DNA of 64,000 bases from JAAXIE01 sp965263155. GTDB lineage: Bacteria > Chloroflexota > Dehalococcoidia > Lucifugimonadales > JAAXIE01. The stretch is taken from contig OZ253586.1 in the NCBI GenBank assembly GCA_965263155.1, positions 992,001 through 1,056,000 on the forward strand, read 5' to 3'. Shown here in pieces: positions 24,267 through 33,626 of the stretch. The position numbers and the translations under genes are program-made. The notes below the pieces were generated by a model. That model ran no database searches. It was not told the DNA's origin and saw only the letters and a program-made list of their open reading frames with translations. Every line of letters starts with the position of its first letter. Position 1 is the stretch's first letter.

Positions 24267-25472
24267 ATGGAGACGGCTCTGGGCGACGTCAGGGTGCTGG
24301 ACTTCACCCATTACACTGCAGGCCCCTACTGCACCAAGCTGCTCGCCGACTACGGGGCAGACGTCATCAAGGTGGAGCCCCTGCAAGGGGAGCCGGCACG
24401 ATGCCTAGGCCCCTTCCCTAGAGACCAGTCTGACCCGGAGAAGAGCGGCCTCTTCCTGCACCTCAACACCAACAAGCGTGGCATCGCCCTCAACCTGAAA
24501 CACCCGCGAGGGCAGGCGATTGCTCTTCAACTGGCGCAGCAGGTCGACCTCGTTGTAGAGAGCTTTCGCCCCGGAGTCATGGCATCGCTCGGTTTGGACT
24601 ACGAATCTCTGAGGTCGGCGAACCCCAACGTAGTCCTCACATCCATCTCCAACTTCGGACAGAGCGGCCCCTATCGCGAGTACAAGGGTTCGGAAATCAT
24701 CTTCTACGGTATGGGCGGCGAAATGTGCAGCACTGGCCTGCCTGACCGCGAGCCAGTGAAGCTTGGCGGCAAGGTTGGCCTGTATCAAGCAGGCGCCATC
24801 GCATCCGTGGCCACCATGGGGGCCTTCTTTGCAGCCCGCCATCAAGGAGTGGGCCAGCATGTGGACGTCTCCATCATGGAGACGCAGGCTGGCAGTCAAG
24901 ACAGACGTATGCCCGCCCTAGTCGGCTACGCATATGCTGGCGTACCCACCAAGCGCACCGTCCCCGGCATAAGCCACTACCCTCAAGGCGTCTACCCCTG
25001 CCAAGATGGCTACTATGACTTTGCGTCGCCGGTGGGGCGCTTTCAGTCCATCCGGGCGATGCTGGACTACCCTGACTTCATGGAGGACCCACGCTGGCAT
25101 GGTCCTGACGGCCCCACCGACCTCGAGTTGCGGGACGAGTTCGACGCCCACTTCCTAGGATGGTGCATGGACCGCACCAAGCAGGAAATATGGAAGCTGG
25201 CCCAAGCCCAGCGAGTGGTCAGCGGTCCCCTCAATACACTGGAGGACTTGGCGCAGGACATCGTGTTTGAGCAGCGGGGTTGCTTCTCGGAGACAACGCT
25301 GCCCGACGGGAGTTCACTCAGAACGCTGGCCCGCCCCTTCATCATGAGCACTACACCATGGCGTCTGCAGCGTCCGGCGCCCAAGCTGGGACAGCATAAC
25401 GAGGAGGTGCTGTCCAGCTTGGGGTACAGTGTGTCCGAGATCGAGTCGTTGCGCAGCGAGGGTGTGGTTTGA
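24267..25472 (+). CDS. CaiB/BaiF-type (family III) CoA-transferase
   Basis: A 401-residue family III CoA-transferase. The N-terminal ALGDVRVLDFTHYTAGPYCT and KLLADYGADVIKVEPLQGE are at about 3-41, the ALNLKHPRGQAIALQLAQQ block at about 71-89, and PAPKLGQHNEEVLSSLGYS at the C-terminus. It is the third of four such genes in the window and forms a tandem pair with the next one, as at 6780-9293. Its stop TGA overlaps the TTG start of the next gene. Confidence 0.92.
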   Translation: METALGDVRVLDFTHYTAGPYCTKLLADYGADVIKVEPLQGEPARCLGPFPRDQSDPEKSGLFLHLNTNKRGIALNLKHPRGQAIALQLAQQVDLVVESFRPGVMASLGLDYESLRSANPNVVLTSISNFGQSGPYREYKGSEIIFYGMGGEMCSTGLPDREPVKLGGKVGLYQAGAIASVATMGAFFAARHQGVGQHVDVSIMETQAGSQDRRMPALVGYAYAGVPTKRTVPGISHYPQGVYPCQDGYYDFASPVGRFQSIRAMLDYPDFMEDPRWHGPDGPTDLELRDEFDAHFLGWCMDRTKQEIWKLAQAQRVVSGPLNTLEDLAQDIVFEQRGCFSETTLPDGSSLRTLARPFIMSTTPWRLQRPAPKLGQHNEEVLSSLGYSVSEIESLRSEGVV

Positions 25473-26776
25473 GCGAGCCAACCCTCCCACTGCAGGGAGT
25501 GCGCGTCGCCGCCCTCACCATCGTATGGGCGGGCCCCTACGCCACGGCCCTGCTCAGCGACTTGGGCGCTGAGATCATCCGCATGGAGTCACCCAACTAC
25601 TCGCCTTACCTGACCCGTGGCGCCACTCCCCGGCCCTCGCAGGCCTACCTCGATGCCTTGAGCGGGTGGTCCGGCGCGATGCCGGACCGCAAGGTGGGAG
25701 AGCGACCTTGGAACCGTTGGCCGCTGTTCAACGCCCACGCCCGCAACAAGCTGGGCATGACCGTCGACCTCACCCAGCCTTCGGGCCAAGAGGTGGCGCA
25801 TCGCCTGCTACAGGCCAGCGACGTCTTCATCGAGAACAACGTGCCCGAAACGCTGGAGAAGCTGCAACTGACCTACGAGCAGGTGTCTGAGGTGAACCCC
25901 GGCATCGTGATGATCAGCATGCCTGCCTTTGGCACCACTGGCCCCTACAAGAACTACCGCGCCTTGGGAGTGAACAACGAGGGCGTTGCCGGACATAACT
26001 CCCTGCGTGGTTACACGGACATGGACGCCTCTGCGCTGAGTCCCATCTTTTCCGCTGATGCAGCGGCTGGGGCATCAGCGGCCTTTGCTGCAATGGCTGC
26101 GTTGCACTACCGTCGACGCACCGGTCAGGGCCAGTACATCGAAGTCTCGCAGTCGGAGAACTTCCTGCCCTACTTGGGGGAATACTTCATGGACTACTTC
26201 ATGAACGGCCGAGTCGGCGAGACCATGGGGAACCGTCACCCCCATGCGTTGCAAGGCTGCTACCCCTGCCTTGGGGATGACAAGTGGATCAACATCTCCA
26301 TCTTCGATGAGGCCGAGTGGCAAGGCTTCTGCAGAGTCTTGGAGCACCCCACTTGGACGACCGAACCGGAGTTCGCTACTCACGAAGACCGGCGCCGTCA
26401 CCACGATGTCTTGGACACACATATCGCCGAGTGGACGCTGCAGCATGACGCCCACACCGTCATGGGCCTGTTACAGGGGGCTGGTGTGCCTGCAGGCGCC
26501 GTGTTGGACCAAGCTGATGCATTCGCTGACCCCCATCTCGAGGCGAGAGGCTTCTTCCAGCCCGCTTACCAAGAGGACTGCGGCACCCATCTGTATCCCA
26601 GTGCGCCCTTCCGAATGTCGGTGACCGACCCGAAGATACGCAGTGGGCCGGTGCGCTTGGGCGGGGACAACGAATACGTCTACAAGACAGTGATGGGATA
26701 CTCCGACGAAGAGTACGAGGCCCTAGCCGCCGAGGGTCACATCACTATGGAGTACCCGCCCCACTCTCTCCGTTAG
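25469..26776 (+). CDS. CaiB/BaiF-type (family III) CoA-transferase
   Basis: A 435-residue paralogue that overlaps the upstream CaiB gene by 4 bases (TTGA). LQGVRVAALTIVWAGPYATA and LLSDLGAEIIRMESPNYSPY are at about 8-47. The long insert with LSGWSGAMPDRKVGERPWNR resembles the N-terminal region of the 6780-8096 protein (GDPGGEPWNR), so the two pairs are orthologous duplicates of one two-gene unit: a longer and a shorter transferase. The C-terminal family block is weak (LGGDNEYVYKTVMGYSDEE). Confidence 0.9.
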   Translation: MSEPTLPLQGVRVAALTIVWAGPYATALLSDLGAEIIRMESPNYSPYLTRGATPRPSQAYLDALSGWSGAMPDRKVGERPWNRWPLFNAHARNKLGMTVDLTQPSGQEVAHRLLQASDVFIENNVPETLEKLQLTYEQVSEVNPGIVMISMPAFGTTGPYKNYRALGVNNEGVAGHNSLRGYTDMDASALSPIFSADAAAGASAAFAAMAALHYRRRTGQGQYIEVSQSENFLPYLGEYFMDYFMNGRVGETMGNRHPHALQGCYPCLGDDKWINISIFDEAEWQGFCRVLEHPTWTTEPEFATHEDRRRHHDVLDTHIAEWTLQHDAHTVMGLLQGAGVPAGAVLDQADAFADPHLEARGFFQPAYQEDCGTHLYPSAPFRMSVTDPKIRSGPVRLGGDNEYVYKTVMGYSDEEYEALAAEGHITMEYPPHSLR

Positions 26777-26897
26777 ACCTTCCCCCGCCTGCCACCCTGA
26801 CATCCACTCCTTCCTACTTCTGGCCCCACCCTCTACGATTGTATCGTCTCATCTCAAATCAACTAATCAGCGTCAGTCAGCGCGGACAAGGAGACCA

Positions 26898-27622
26898 ATG
26901 AATCAGGATTCACCGCCCCAGGATTTACAAGAAGATACGGGGCCCAGCCTTACACCGCATCAGCGCTCCGCCTTGCCCGTAATCGGTGCCTCCATCTCCT
27001 TCGCTGATGCTTCCCGCCACGCTCGGGGCAGCCTCAGTACCTTGAAGCGCTCTGGATGAAACAGCCCGAGTTTGTCGACGAGCTGAACCGCCTGAACGAT
27101 GCCGCCCTTGATATCGCCAATCGCCAACTACAGGCTCTCATGCTGCGCGCCGTCGCTAACCTCAATGCGGCCATGGACCACTCCAACCCCAATGTCCGGC
27201 TCTCAGCTACCCGCATGACCCTTCAATACGGCACCAAGCTGACCCAGCTCAACGACACGAGACTCCAAGCCCGGCTCTCTGCCCTCGATACCGAAACCCC
27301 CGACACTCGAGCCCCAGATATCGATGCGACTGACGATGATGCGTCCCCTGCACAAACATGCCATTCTTCGCTTATTCCGGCCACCGAGCTATGTTCCCTG
27401 TCACCCAATGGGACCATTTTCTCACCGGCGCCAAAGCTGGATGGACCGAAATGGACCGAAATGGACCGAAATTTAAGGGGATTAGGAGAACGACCTAACG
27501 CCGGCACCCCACAGAATCCCCCGCGACTTCCTCTGAACAGTGGTCCGCTCCGGAACGGTCAGGGCCGTTCGCGCCCTCGGTTGACAACCCAACCCGCCGC
27601 CTTTAGTGTGACCCCTAGCTAA
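26898..27622 (+). pseudogene. Helix-turn-helix (terminase-small-subunit-like) protein, frameshifted
   Basis: ATG 26898 opens a frame with LTPHQRSALPVIGASISFAD and ASRHARGSLSTLKR, a homeodomain-like HTH, and stops at TGA 27058. The family continues in another frame as WMKQPEFVDELNRLNDAALD and a helix to about 27290. Two extra bases (TC) near 27050 explain the break: removing them restores STLKRWMKQPEF. The rest of the second frame, to 27622, is low-similarity and includes tandem 10-base repeats, so it is probably not protein-coding. Similar HTH proteins occur in phage terminase small subunits and as stand-alone genomic copies; no phage gene is nearby. Confidence 0.6.
27407..27475. repeat. Tandem 10-base repeats with a locus-1-like word
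   Basis: ATGGACCGAA is repeated three times without a gap at 27441-27470. AATGGGACCATTTT at 27407-27420 carries the word used at locus 1 (9386-9580). AAAGCTGG just before the repeats resembles the GTAGCTG heptamer. This may be a degenerate member of the same intergenic module. Confidence 0.5.
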
Positions 27623-27670
27623 CAGCGCCCCCACAGACAAAGCTGCAGATACGACACGCGCGGAGGATCC

Positions 27671-29998
27671 ATGGCCCAGACATACATCGGCCAACCTTTG
27701 ACCCGCAAGGAAGACTTCCGGTTTCTCACCGGGCGGGGCACCTATACCGACGACGTAAAGCAGCAGCACCTGCTGCACGCATCCATACTGCGCAGCCCTC
27801 ACGCCCACGCCCGCATCACATCCATCGATACCAGCCGGGCGCTGCAGATTCCGGGTGTGGTGGCCGTGTTCACCGCGCAGGACATCGCCGATGCTGTCGA
27901 GCCGCGGCCCATACCCATACGGTTGGTTCCCATGGAGGGCTTGGAGCGCTTCCTTCAATACCCGTTGGCTATCGACCACAAGGTGCGCCATGTAGGGGAG
28001 CCCGTGGCCGTGATTGTGGCTGAAAGCCGCTACCTTGCCGAAGACGGCGCCGACGCAGTGGACGTGCGCTACGAGCCTCTTCCGGTTGTCGTGAAGATGG
28101 AAGATTCAATGAAGGATGAGGTGCTGCTGCACGAGCAGCATGGCACCAATACGGCTGCCGACTACATGATGGAATTGGGCGATGCCGACGCTGCGTTCGC
28201 CGAGGCTGAATACACTCGCAAAGAGACCTTTGTCTCCCACCGCCATACTGGCAACCCCATGGAAACACGCGGTCTGGTGGCTTCCTATGACGTTGGACGC
28301 GATGAGATGACGGTGTGGGGCGAGACCAAGGTGCCCCACTTCAACCGTGGCGTTTTGGCCGACCTGCTGCAGATGGCGGAGCACCGTATCCACTTCATCG
28401 AGGGTGATGTGGGTGGTGGCTTCGGCATCACAGGAGAGTTCTACCCCGAGGACTTCCTGATACCCTTTGCCTCCAAGCAACTCCGTCGTCCCATCAAGTG
28501 GATTGAGGACCGCCGGGAGCACTTGGTATCGGCTAATCAGTCCCGGGAGCACACCTGTGAACTGGAAATCGCCGCCAAGCGCGACGGCACCATCACCGCG
28601 TTCCGGGCCACTATATCGGGCAACATTGGGGCCTACGTGCGCACCCACGGCGCTCTGGTGACCTCGGGCGTCGCCTCCATCATGATGGGCCCCTACAACG
28701 TTCCCAACTTCAAGTGGCGCACCCTCTGCCTGCTGACAAACAAGACCGGCATGGGCACTTATCGCGCTCCGGGCCGCTACGAGTCCTGCTTCTACCGTGA
28801 GCGCATGGTGGACATAATGTGCCAGGACTTGGGCCTGGACCCCGTTGAGGTGAGATACAAGAACCTGATTCAGCCGGAACAGATGCCCTACACCATGGGC
28901 ATCACCCGGCCTGACCACGATCCTATCGTGTACGACAGTGGCAACTACCCTGCCGGTCTCGACACGGTGTTGGAAAGCATCAACTACGACGGCATCAAGC
29001 ACCTGCAAGGGCAGTTCATCGACGGCAAGTGGCACGGCATTGGTATCGGCTGCTTCGTGAAGAACACCGGCACAGGCCCCATGTTCGAGGGTGCCCGTGT
29101 GGTGGTCACCGGCCCGAACCAAATAGCGGTGTACCTCGGTCTGACAGTGCTGGGCCAAGGCCATGAAACGGCTATGGCCCAGATTTGCGCCCAAGGCATG
29201 GGCGTCCCTTTGGAGTGGGTAACGGTGTACCACGGCGACACCGATATGATGACCTACGGCGGTGGCACCTTCGCCAGCCGTGGCACCTTCATGGGAGGGA
29301 ATGCCCTTTATAAGGCCGCTCAGGAGATGAACGAGAAGGTGGTGCGCCTAGCTGCTGGATACCTCGATGTGGACCCCACCGAGCTCGAGTTCTCCAACGG
29401 CCAGGTCCTGCGCAAGGGCTCTACCACTGAGGGACCGCTGCTGGACTTGGGGCAGGTGCTGGAGCTGGCCGGGCCCGCAAGCCGCTACAACCAAGGCGAA
29501 ATGGGGCTGGACCACACTGCCTACTTCCACGCCAGCAAGCTGCCATATGCATATGGCAGCCACGCCACCCATATCACTGTCGACCCCGAGACGGGGATGA
29601 TCGACATACTGGACTACGTGGTGGTGGAGGACGTGGGCCACGTCATCAATCCGCTCATGGTGAAGGGTCAGGTTTGGGGCGCAGCCGCGCAAGGCATCGG
29701 AGCCACTCTCCTTGAGCACCTCGCATATGACGAGAATGGCCAGCCTCTGGCTACCACCTTCCTCGACTACCCTGTGACCAGCAGTATGGACATGCCCAAC
29801 GTTCAGGCTGTGGACATAGATCTCGCCCCGTCGCCCACCAATCCCTTGGGGGTCAAAGGTGCAGGCGAGGGTGGCATCGTCGCCACCGCTGCGGTCTTGG
29901 GCAACGCCCTGTCACATGCTCTGCATACTTACGGTGTGCAGGTGCGCGACCTGCCCCTCAGCCCGAGCCGAGTCCGCGAAATGATGCAGGGCAAGTAG
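27671..29998 (+). CDS. Molybdenum hydroxylase large subunit (xanthine dehydrogenase/CoxL family)
   Basis: A 775-residue molybdopterin-cytosine-dinucleotide binding subunit. The N-terminal GQPLTRKEDFRFLTGRGTYT, the EGDVGGGFGITGEFYPED block (about 243-260) and the C-terminal GVKGAGEGG with the catalytic Glu733 mark the family. The active-site loop reads GTYRAPGRYES, unlike AYRCSFR of form I CO dehydrogenase, so CO oxidation is unlikely; hydroxylation of an N-heterocycle or aromatic acid is more plausible. The FAD and 2Fe-2S subunits normally encoded beside it are absent here. GGAGG precedes the ATG. Confidence 0.9.
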   Translation: MAQTYIGQPLTRKEDFRFLTGRGTYTDDVKQQHLLHASILRSPHAHARITSIDTSRALQIPGVVAVFTAQDIADAVEPRPIPIRLVPMEGLERFLQYPLAIDHKVRHVGEPVAVIVAESRYLAEDGADAVDVRYEPLPVVVKMEDSMKDEVLLHEQHGTNTAADYMMELGDADAAFAEAEYTRKETFVSHRHTGNPMETRGLVASYDVGRDEMTVWGETKVPHFNRGVLADLLQMAEHRIHFIEGDVGGGFGITGEFYPEDFLIPFASKQLRRPIKWIEDRREHLVSANQSREHTCELEIAAKRDGTITAFRATISGNIGAYVRTHGALVTSGVASIMMGPYNVPNFKWRTLCLLTNKTGMGTYRAPGRYESCFYRERMVDIMCQDLGLDPVEVRYKNLIQPEQMPYTMGITRPDHDPIVYDSGNYPAGLDTVLESINYDGIKHLQGQFIDGKWHGIGIGCFVKNTGTGPMFEGARVVVTGPNQIAVYLGLTVLGQGHETAMAQICAQGMGVPLEWVTVYHGDTDMMTYGGGTFASRGTFMGGNALYKAAQEMNEKVVRLAAGYLDVDPTELEFSNGQVLRKGSTTEGPLLDLGQVLELAGPASRYNQGEMGLDHTAYFHASKLPYAYGSHATHITVDPETGMIDILDYVVVEDVGHVINPLMVKGQVWGAAAQGIGATLLEHLAYDENGQPLATTFLDYPVTSSMDMPNVQAVDIDLAPSPTNPLGVKGAGEGGIVATAAVLGNALSHALHTYGVQVRDLPLSPSRVREMMQGK

Positions 29999-30040
29999 AC
30001 GCTGACCGACGATTAGCTCCGCAATGCTGGAGGGATATCT

Positions 30041-31822
30041 ATGACAGCCTTCTCTCGTGGGTCCACTGGCATGAGCTCGGCGGCCTACGGCTCCGACTTC
30101 ATCGTCGACCTGATGCGCGCTTTCGATGTGGAATACGCCGCCTGCAATCCGGGGGCGACCTTCAAGTGGTTGCACGATTCCATCGTGAACTACGCAGGCG
30201 ATGGGCCTCCGCATATGATTGAATGCACCCACGAGGAGATTTCGGTGGCTTTGGCCCACGGCTATGCCAAGGTCGCTGGAAAGCCCATGGCCGCAATAGT
30301 CCACAATATTGTCGGGTTGCAGCATGCCACCATGGCTATCTATAACGCTTGGTGCGATATTGCCCCCATTATAGTGTTGGGTGGCACGGGGCCTATGGAC
30401 CTGACCACTCGGCGTCCCAACATCGACTGGCTGCACACAGCCTTGGTGCAGGGCAACCAGATACGTGACTACGTCAAGTGGGATGACCAACCCTACAACT
30501 TGGCGAGCGTGGGCGAATCGTTCATCCGCGGTTATCGGGTGGCCACTACTGAGCCGCAAGGGCCAGTTTACATCTGCTATGACGCCGACCTCCAAGCTGA
30601 GCGTATCGAGAATCCCATGGCCATGCCCGAAATAGGCCGCTACGCTACGTCGACGCCTCCGGCCATTGACCCCGAGGCCCTGCGCTTGGCCGCTGGCTGG
30701 CTGGCGGAGGCACAGCGCCCTGTTGTGATCGCCGACTTCGTGGGTCAGAACGAGAAGGCCACCGGGGCCTTGGTGGAGCTGGCCGAGTTACTGGCCCTGC
30801 CGGTGCTGGACCGGGTCGGCCGCTACAACTTCCCTTCTACGCATCCGCTTGATTTGACCGGAGCAGAGGCAGAACTCGTTGCTGAGGCCGACTTGGTGCT
30901 GGCGCTCAACGTGAAGGATCTGTTTGGCGCGCTCAGTGCACGTGATGCTGTTACCCATGGGTCCTTCAGCCGCCTGACCGACAGTACTAAGATTATTCAA
31001 GTGTCCCTATGGGAGCAGCGGGCTAGGGGTTGGACCACTGATATCCAGCGTATCCCGCAGGTGGACCTGAACATCCCTGCGGACATGTCAGTTGCCTTGC
31101 CACAACTAGTATCAGCATGCCGCGAGGCCATACAGGGAAATGGGGCATCGGGCGACCGGGAGCAGCGACGGGCCAGGCTCACCGAGCGACATGACCAACT
31201 GCGCGATGAGTGGCAGAACAGGGCGCGGGAGACCTCGGAGCAGACGCCCGTGTCGGTGTCCAAACTGGCCGCCGATCTGTGGGAGTGCATCAAAGGGGAG
31301 GACTGGGCTCTTGTGGGAGGTAATCTCGCAGGCTGGGCCCGCCGCCTCTGGGACATCAATCAGCCCCAACACTACCAAGGGGGCAGCGGAGGAGCAGGTC
31401 TGGGCTACGTGGCGGGGGCTGCTTTGGGCGGAGCGTTGGCACTGAAGGGCACCGGCAAGCTGTGCGTGAGCCTGCAACCCGATGGTGACTTCATGTTCAG
31501 TCCTGGCGCCCTGTGGACGGCCGCCCACCACCGGATTCCTCTCCTGACCATCATGTACAACAACCGCACCTACTTCAACTCGGAAGAGCACGCAGTGGAC
31601 GTGGCCCGCAACCGCGAGCGGGACGTGGAGAAGCGGGGCGAGGGTATCTGGATCAGTGGCCCGGAAATCGACTACGCCACCATGGCCCGCTCCATGGGTG
31701 TCTATGGTGAAGGGCCGGTGGACAGGCCCGAGGAAGTCATTCCTGCGGTGCAGCGTGCCATGCGGGTAGTACAGGAACAGCAGTTGCCGGCCTTGGTGGA
31801 CGTGGTCTGCCAACCCCGCTAG
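30041..31822 (+). CDS. Thiamine pyrophosphate-binding protein, acetolactate synthase-like
   Basis: A 593-residue TPP enzyme. The N-terminal domain has MIECTHEEISVALAHGYAKV (about 59-78) with the cofactor-activating Glu, and the C-terminal cofactor motif PDGDFMFSPGALWTA begins at about 480, ending MYNNRTYF. It differs clearly from the 12572-14251 enzyme (longer, PDGD in place of GDGS). GGAGGGATATCT precedes the ATG. It lies 42 bases after the molybdenum hydroxylase gene on the same strand, so the two may act in one pathway. Substrate not known. Confidence 0.88.
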   Translation: MTAFSRGSTGMSSAAYGSDFIVDLMRAFDVEYAACNPGATFKWLHDSIVNYAGDGPPHMIECTHEEISVALAHGYAKVAGKPMAAIVHNIVGLQHATMAIYNAWCDIAPIIVLGGTGPMDLTTRRPNIDWLHTALVQGNQIRDYVKWDDQPYNLASVGESFIRGYRVATTEPQGPVYICYDADLQAERIENPMAMPEIGRYATSTPPAIDPEALRLAAGWLAEAQRPVVIADFVGQNEKATGALVELAELLALPVLDRVGRYNFPSTHPLDLTGAEAELVAEADLVLALNVKDLFGALSARDAVTHGSFSRLTDSTKIIQVSLWEQRARGWTTDIQRIPQVDLNIPADMSVALPQLVSACREAIQGNGASGDREQRRARLTERHDQLRDEWQNRARETSEQTPVSVSKLAADLWECIKGEDWALVGGNLAGWARRLWDINQPQHYQGGSGGAGLGYVAGAALGGALALKGTGKLCVSLQPDGDFMFSPGALWTAAHHRIPLLTIMYNNRTYFNSEEHAVDVARNRERDVEKRGEGIWISGPEIDYATMARSMGVYGEGPVDRPEEVIPAVQRAMRVVQEQQLPALVDVVCQPR

Positions 31823-31862
31823 CCGGGATACGCTTAATGCACTGACAGGCCCAATCGCCGCA

Positions 31863-32633
31863 ATGATTACGCCAGCAGGCTTTTGCCCCCGGTGTGGCAC
31901 CCAGCGCAGGTCGCCCGTGGACCGGTTCTGCCGTGAATGTGGCGCTGATGTGCGCTTGGCATCCCACGACGCCCGCACCCGCTTCTGCCCCACCTGTGGG
32001 ACTGAGAGACCTCTCGGCGCTGCTGAGTGTGCTGAGTGCAACTCCGCCTTCGGGCCTGAGCAGGCGGAGGCCGAGCGAGAGGTGGACGATCCCTCCTCCC
32101 TAGAACTCTCCTACTACCAAACTAACCTGTGGCTGGTGACACTGCTCTGCTTGGTGACTGCCGGGCTGTACTTGCCGGTCTGGATGGCCCTGACTTGGTC
32201 TGAACTGAAGCGGGTGTACCGCGACGCAAACATGTACCCTGTATGGCATGGACTGAGCGTTCTTGTGCCAATCTATGGATGGCTTCGCTTCTACCAACAC
32301 TGTATCGCGATCGATAACGCGGTGCGATATCGGGGAGGTGGGCCTATGGTGCGTCCACGTTGGGCCACGGCCGCCGTGGTGATAGGAGCCGTGGCGGGCT
32401 TGGCCAGCGCTTGGACCATCGGCGGCTGGTTTGTGCTGCTGTGGCTGGTATCGTCCGGCATGTTTGCCGGTGCGCTGGCCCACACCCAGACAGCCCTCAA
32501 CTACTACCGTCGCTCCCTCTCCAACGAAGAGACTCCTGTCACCGTGCGCGGCTGGGAGTGGGGCCTCCTGTTCTTTGGCAGCATCTTCATCCTCATGGCC
32601 CTCTTCGCTGCCTTTGGCGATACGCCAAAGTAG
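31863..32633 (+). CDS. Double zinc-ribbon membrane protein (DUF4234-like)
   Basis: A 256-residue protein. Two N-terminal zinc ribbons use CPRC/CREC (Cys8, Cys11 and a second pair near 26-29) and CPTC/CAEC (about 42-60). The C-terminal half has about five hydrophobic segments (LVTLLCLVTAGLYLPVWMAL at about 91, then about 122, 165, 185 and 235). The pattern, including YRDANMYPVWHG and WLRFYQHCIAIDNAVRY, is that of DUF4234. No ribosome-binding site is seen before the ATG. Function unknown. Confidence 0.78.
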   Translation: MITPAGFCPRCGTQRRSPVDRFCRECGADVRLASHDARTRFCPTCGTERPLGAAECAECNSAFGPEQAEAEREVDDPSSLELSYYQTNLWLVTLLCLVTAGLYLPVWMALTWSELKRVYRDANMYPVWHGLSVLVPIYGWLRFYQHCIAIDNAVRYRGGGPMVRPRWATAAVVIGAVAGLASAWTIGGWFVLLWLVSSGMFAGALAHTQTALNYYRRSLSNEETPVTVRGWEWGLLFFGSIFILMALFAAFGDTPK

Positions 32634-32645
32634 ATCCTCGCCTCC

Positions 32646-33449
32646 CTAAGCGAAAGACTCGTCAAGCAGTCGCACCTGCTCAGGGGTAAGGGACCATTCG
32701 GCGGCGGCGCAGTTCTCCTCGACGTGCTGAATCCTGTTGGCCTTGGGTATGGCCACGACACCTGGACGGGAGAGGCACCAGTTCAGGGAAACTTGGGCCA
32801 GCGTCTTGCCCGTCTCGCTAACCACCCGTTGCAACGCCTCGGTGGCGTGGCGTCGACGTAACCTAGGCCGCACGGCCAACCCGCCACGGTCCAGCGGGCT
32901 GTAGGCGATGATGGTGACGTCGTTGCTTTGGCAGTAGGGCAGCAGGTCCTCCTCGATTTCCCGATCGACTAGGTTGTAAAGCACTTGGTTCGATGCAATC
33001 GGGTGTTTGCGCATGGCACGTTGCGCCTCTTCCAACTCGCGCGCGGAGAAATTACTCACGCCGATGTAGCGCACCTTGCCTGCGTCCACCAAGTCTTCCA
33101 TTGCGCCCATGGTCTCGGCGATGGGGACGCGGCTGTTGGGCCAGTGAATCTGATACAGGTCCATGCAGTCGACTCGGAGAAGTCCTAGGCTCTTGTCGGC
33201 CGCCTGCATCACCTCTTGATAGCGCAGGTGGCTGCCCGACACCTTGCTGGCCACGAATACCTGTTCGCGGATGCCACCGATGGCATCGCCCACCACGTCT
33301 TCTGTGCGGTACATCTCCGCTGTGTCGATGAGCCACGCGCCCAACTCCACACCTCTGCGTAGCGGTTTCACCCCGCCACTGTACTCCCACGTACCCAGCC
33401 CGATGACAGGTAGTTCGACTCCGGTCTTGCCCAAGGGCCTCAGTTCCAA
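32646..33449 (-). CDS. Aldo/keto reductase
   Basis: A 267-residue NADPH-dependent oxidoreductase of the aldo/keto reductase (2,5-diketogluconate reductase-like) type. The catalytic tetrad is visible: Asp and Tyr in LIDTAEMYRTED (about 41-52), Lys in VFVASKVSGSHLR, and His in LYQIHWPNSRVP. RYIGVSNFSARELEEAQRA and VVAIPKANRIQHVEEN complete the barrel and cofactor site. The start is TTG 33449 with GGAGGTG upstream. Tail-to-tail with the DUF4234 gene. Confidence 0.93.
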   Translation of the reverse strand: MELRPLGKTGVELPVIGLGTWEYSGGVKPLRRGVELGAWLIDTAEMYRTEDVVGDAIGGIREQVFVASKVSGSHLRYQEVMQAADKSLGLLRVDCMDLYQIHWPNSRVPIAETMGAMEDLVDAGKVRYIGVSNFSARELEEAQRAMRKHPIASNQVLYNLVDREIEEDLLPYCQSNDVTIIAYSPLDRGGLAVRPRLRRRHATEALQRVVSETGKTLAQVSLNWCLSRPGVVAIPKANRIQHVEENCAAAEWSLTPEQVRLLDESFA

Positions 33450-33509
33450 CTGCCACCTCCTAACAAAAGGGCCTCACAAATGGAATATATGGAGCCTGTC
33501 TCAGGAGTC

Positions 33510-33546
33510 GCCTCTTCTCTTCGCGGGAGAGGGCTGGGGTGAGGGG
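33510..33546. repeat. GGGAGAGGG-type intergenic repeat
   Basis: CTCTTCTCTTCGCGGGAGAG is followed by GGCTGGGGTGAGGG. The same theme appears on the opposite strand at 36009-36071 (CCCTCACCC, then CCTCTCCCTTGATGGGAGAG). It is a dispersed imperfect palindrome of a kind common in GC-rich genomes. Confidence 0.5.
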
Positions 33547-33558
33547 GTTGGTGTAAAT

Positions 33559-33602
33559 GACCAAAGAAAGAGGGGCCTTTTGTGGCCCCTCCTTCTTTGG
33601 TC
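33559..33602. terminator. Bidirectional hairpin terminator
   Basis: The arms GACCAAAGAAAGAGGGGCC and GGCCCCTCCTTCTTTGGTC pair around TTTTGT with one mismatch. It stands at the 3' end of the minus-strand Asp-box propeller gene (stop at 33627). Confidence 0.75.
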
Positions 33603-33626
33603 ACGTAGTGGTCTCTCGGCCGCGGA

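Noticed and set aside
26898..27622. Prophage remnant suggested by the terminase-small-subunit-like HTH protein
   Set aside because: No other phage structural, integrase or lysis gene is present in the surrounding 20 kb.
27671..29998. Form I CO dehydrogenase large subunit (coxL)
   Set aside because: The AYRCSFR active-site loop is replaced by GTYRAPGR and coxM/coxS are not adjacent.
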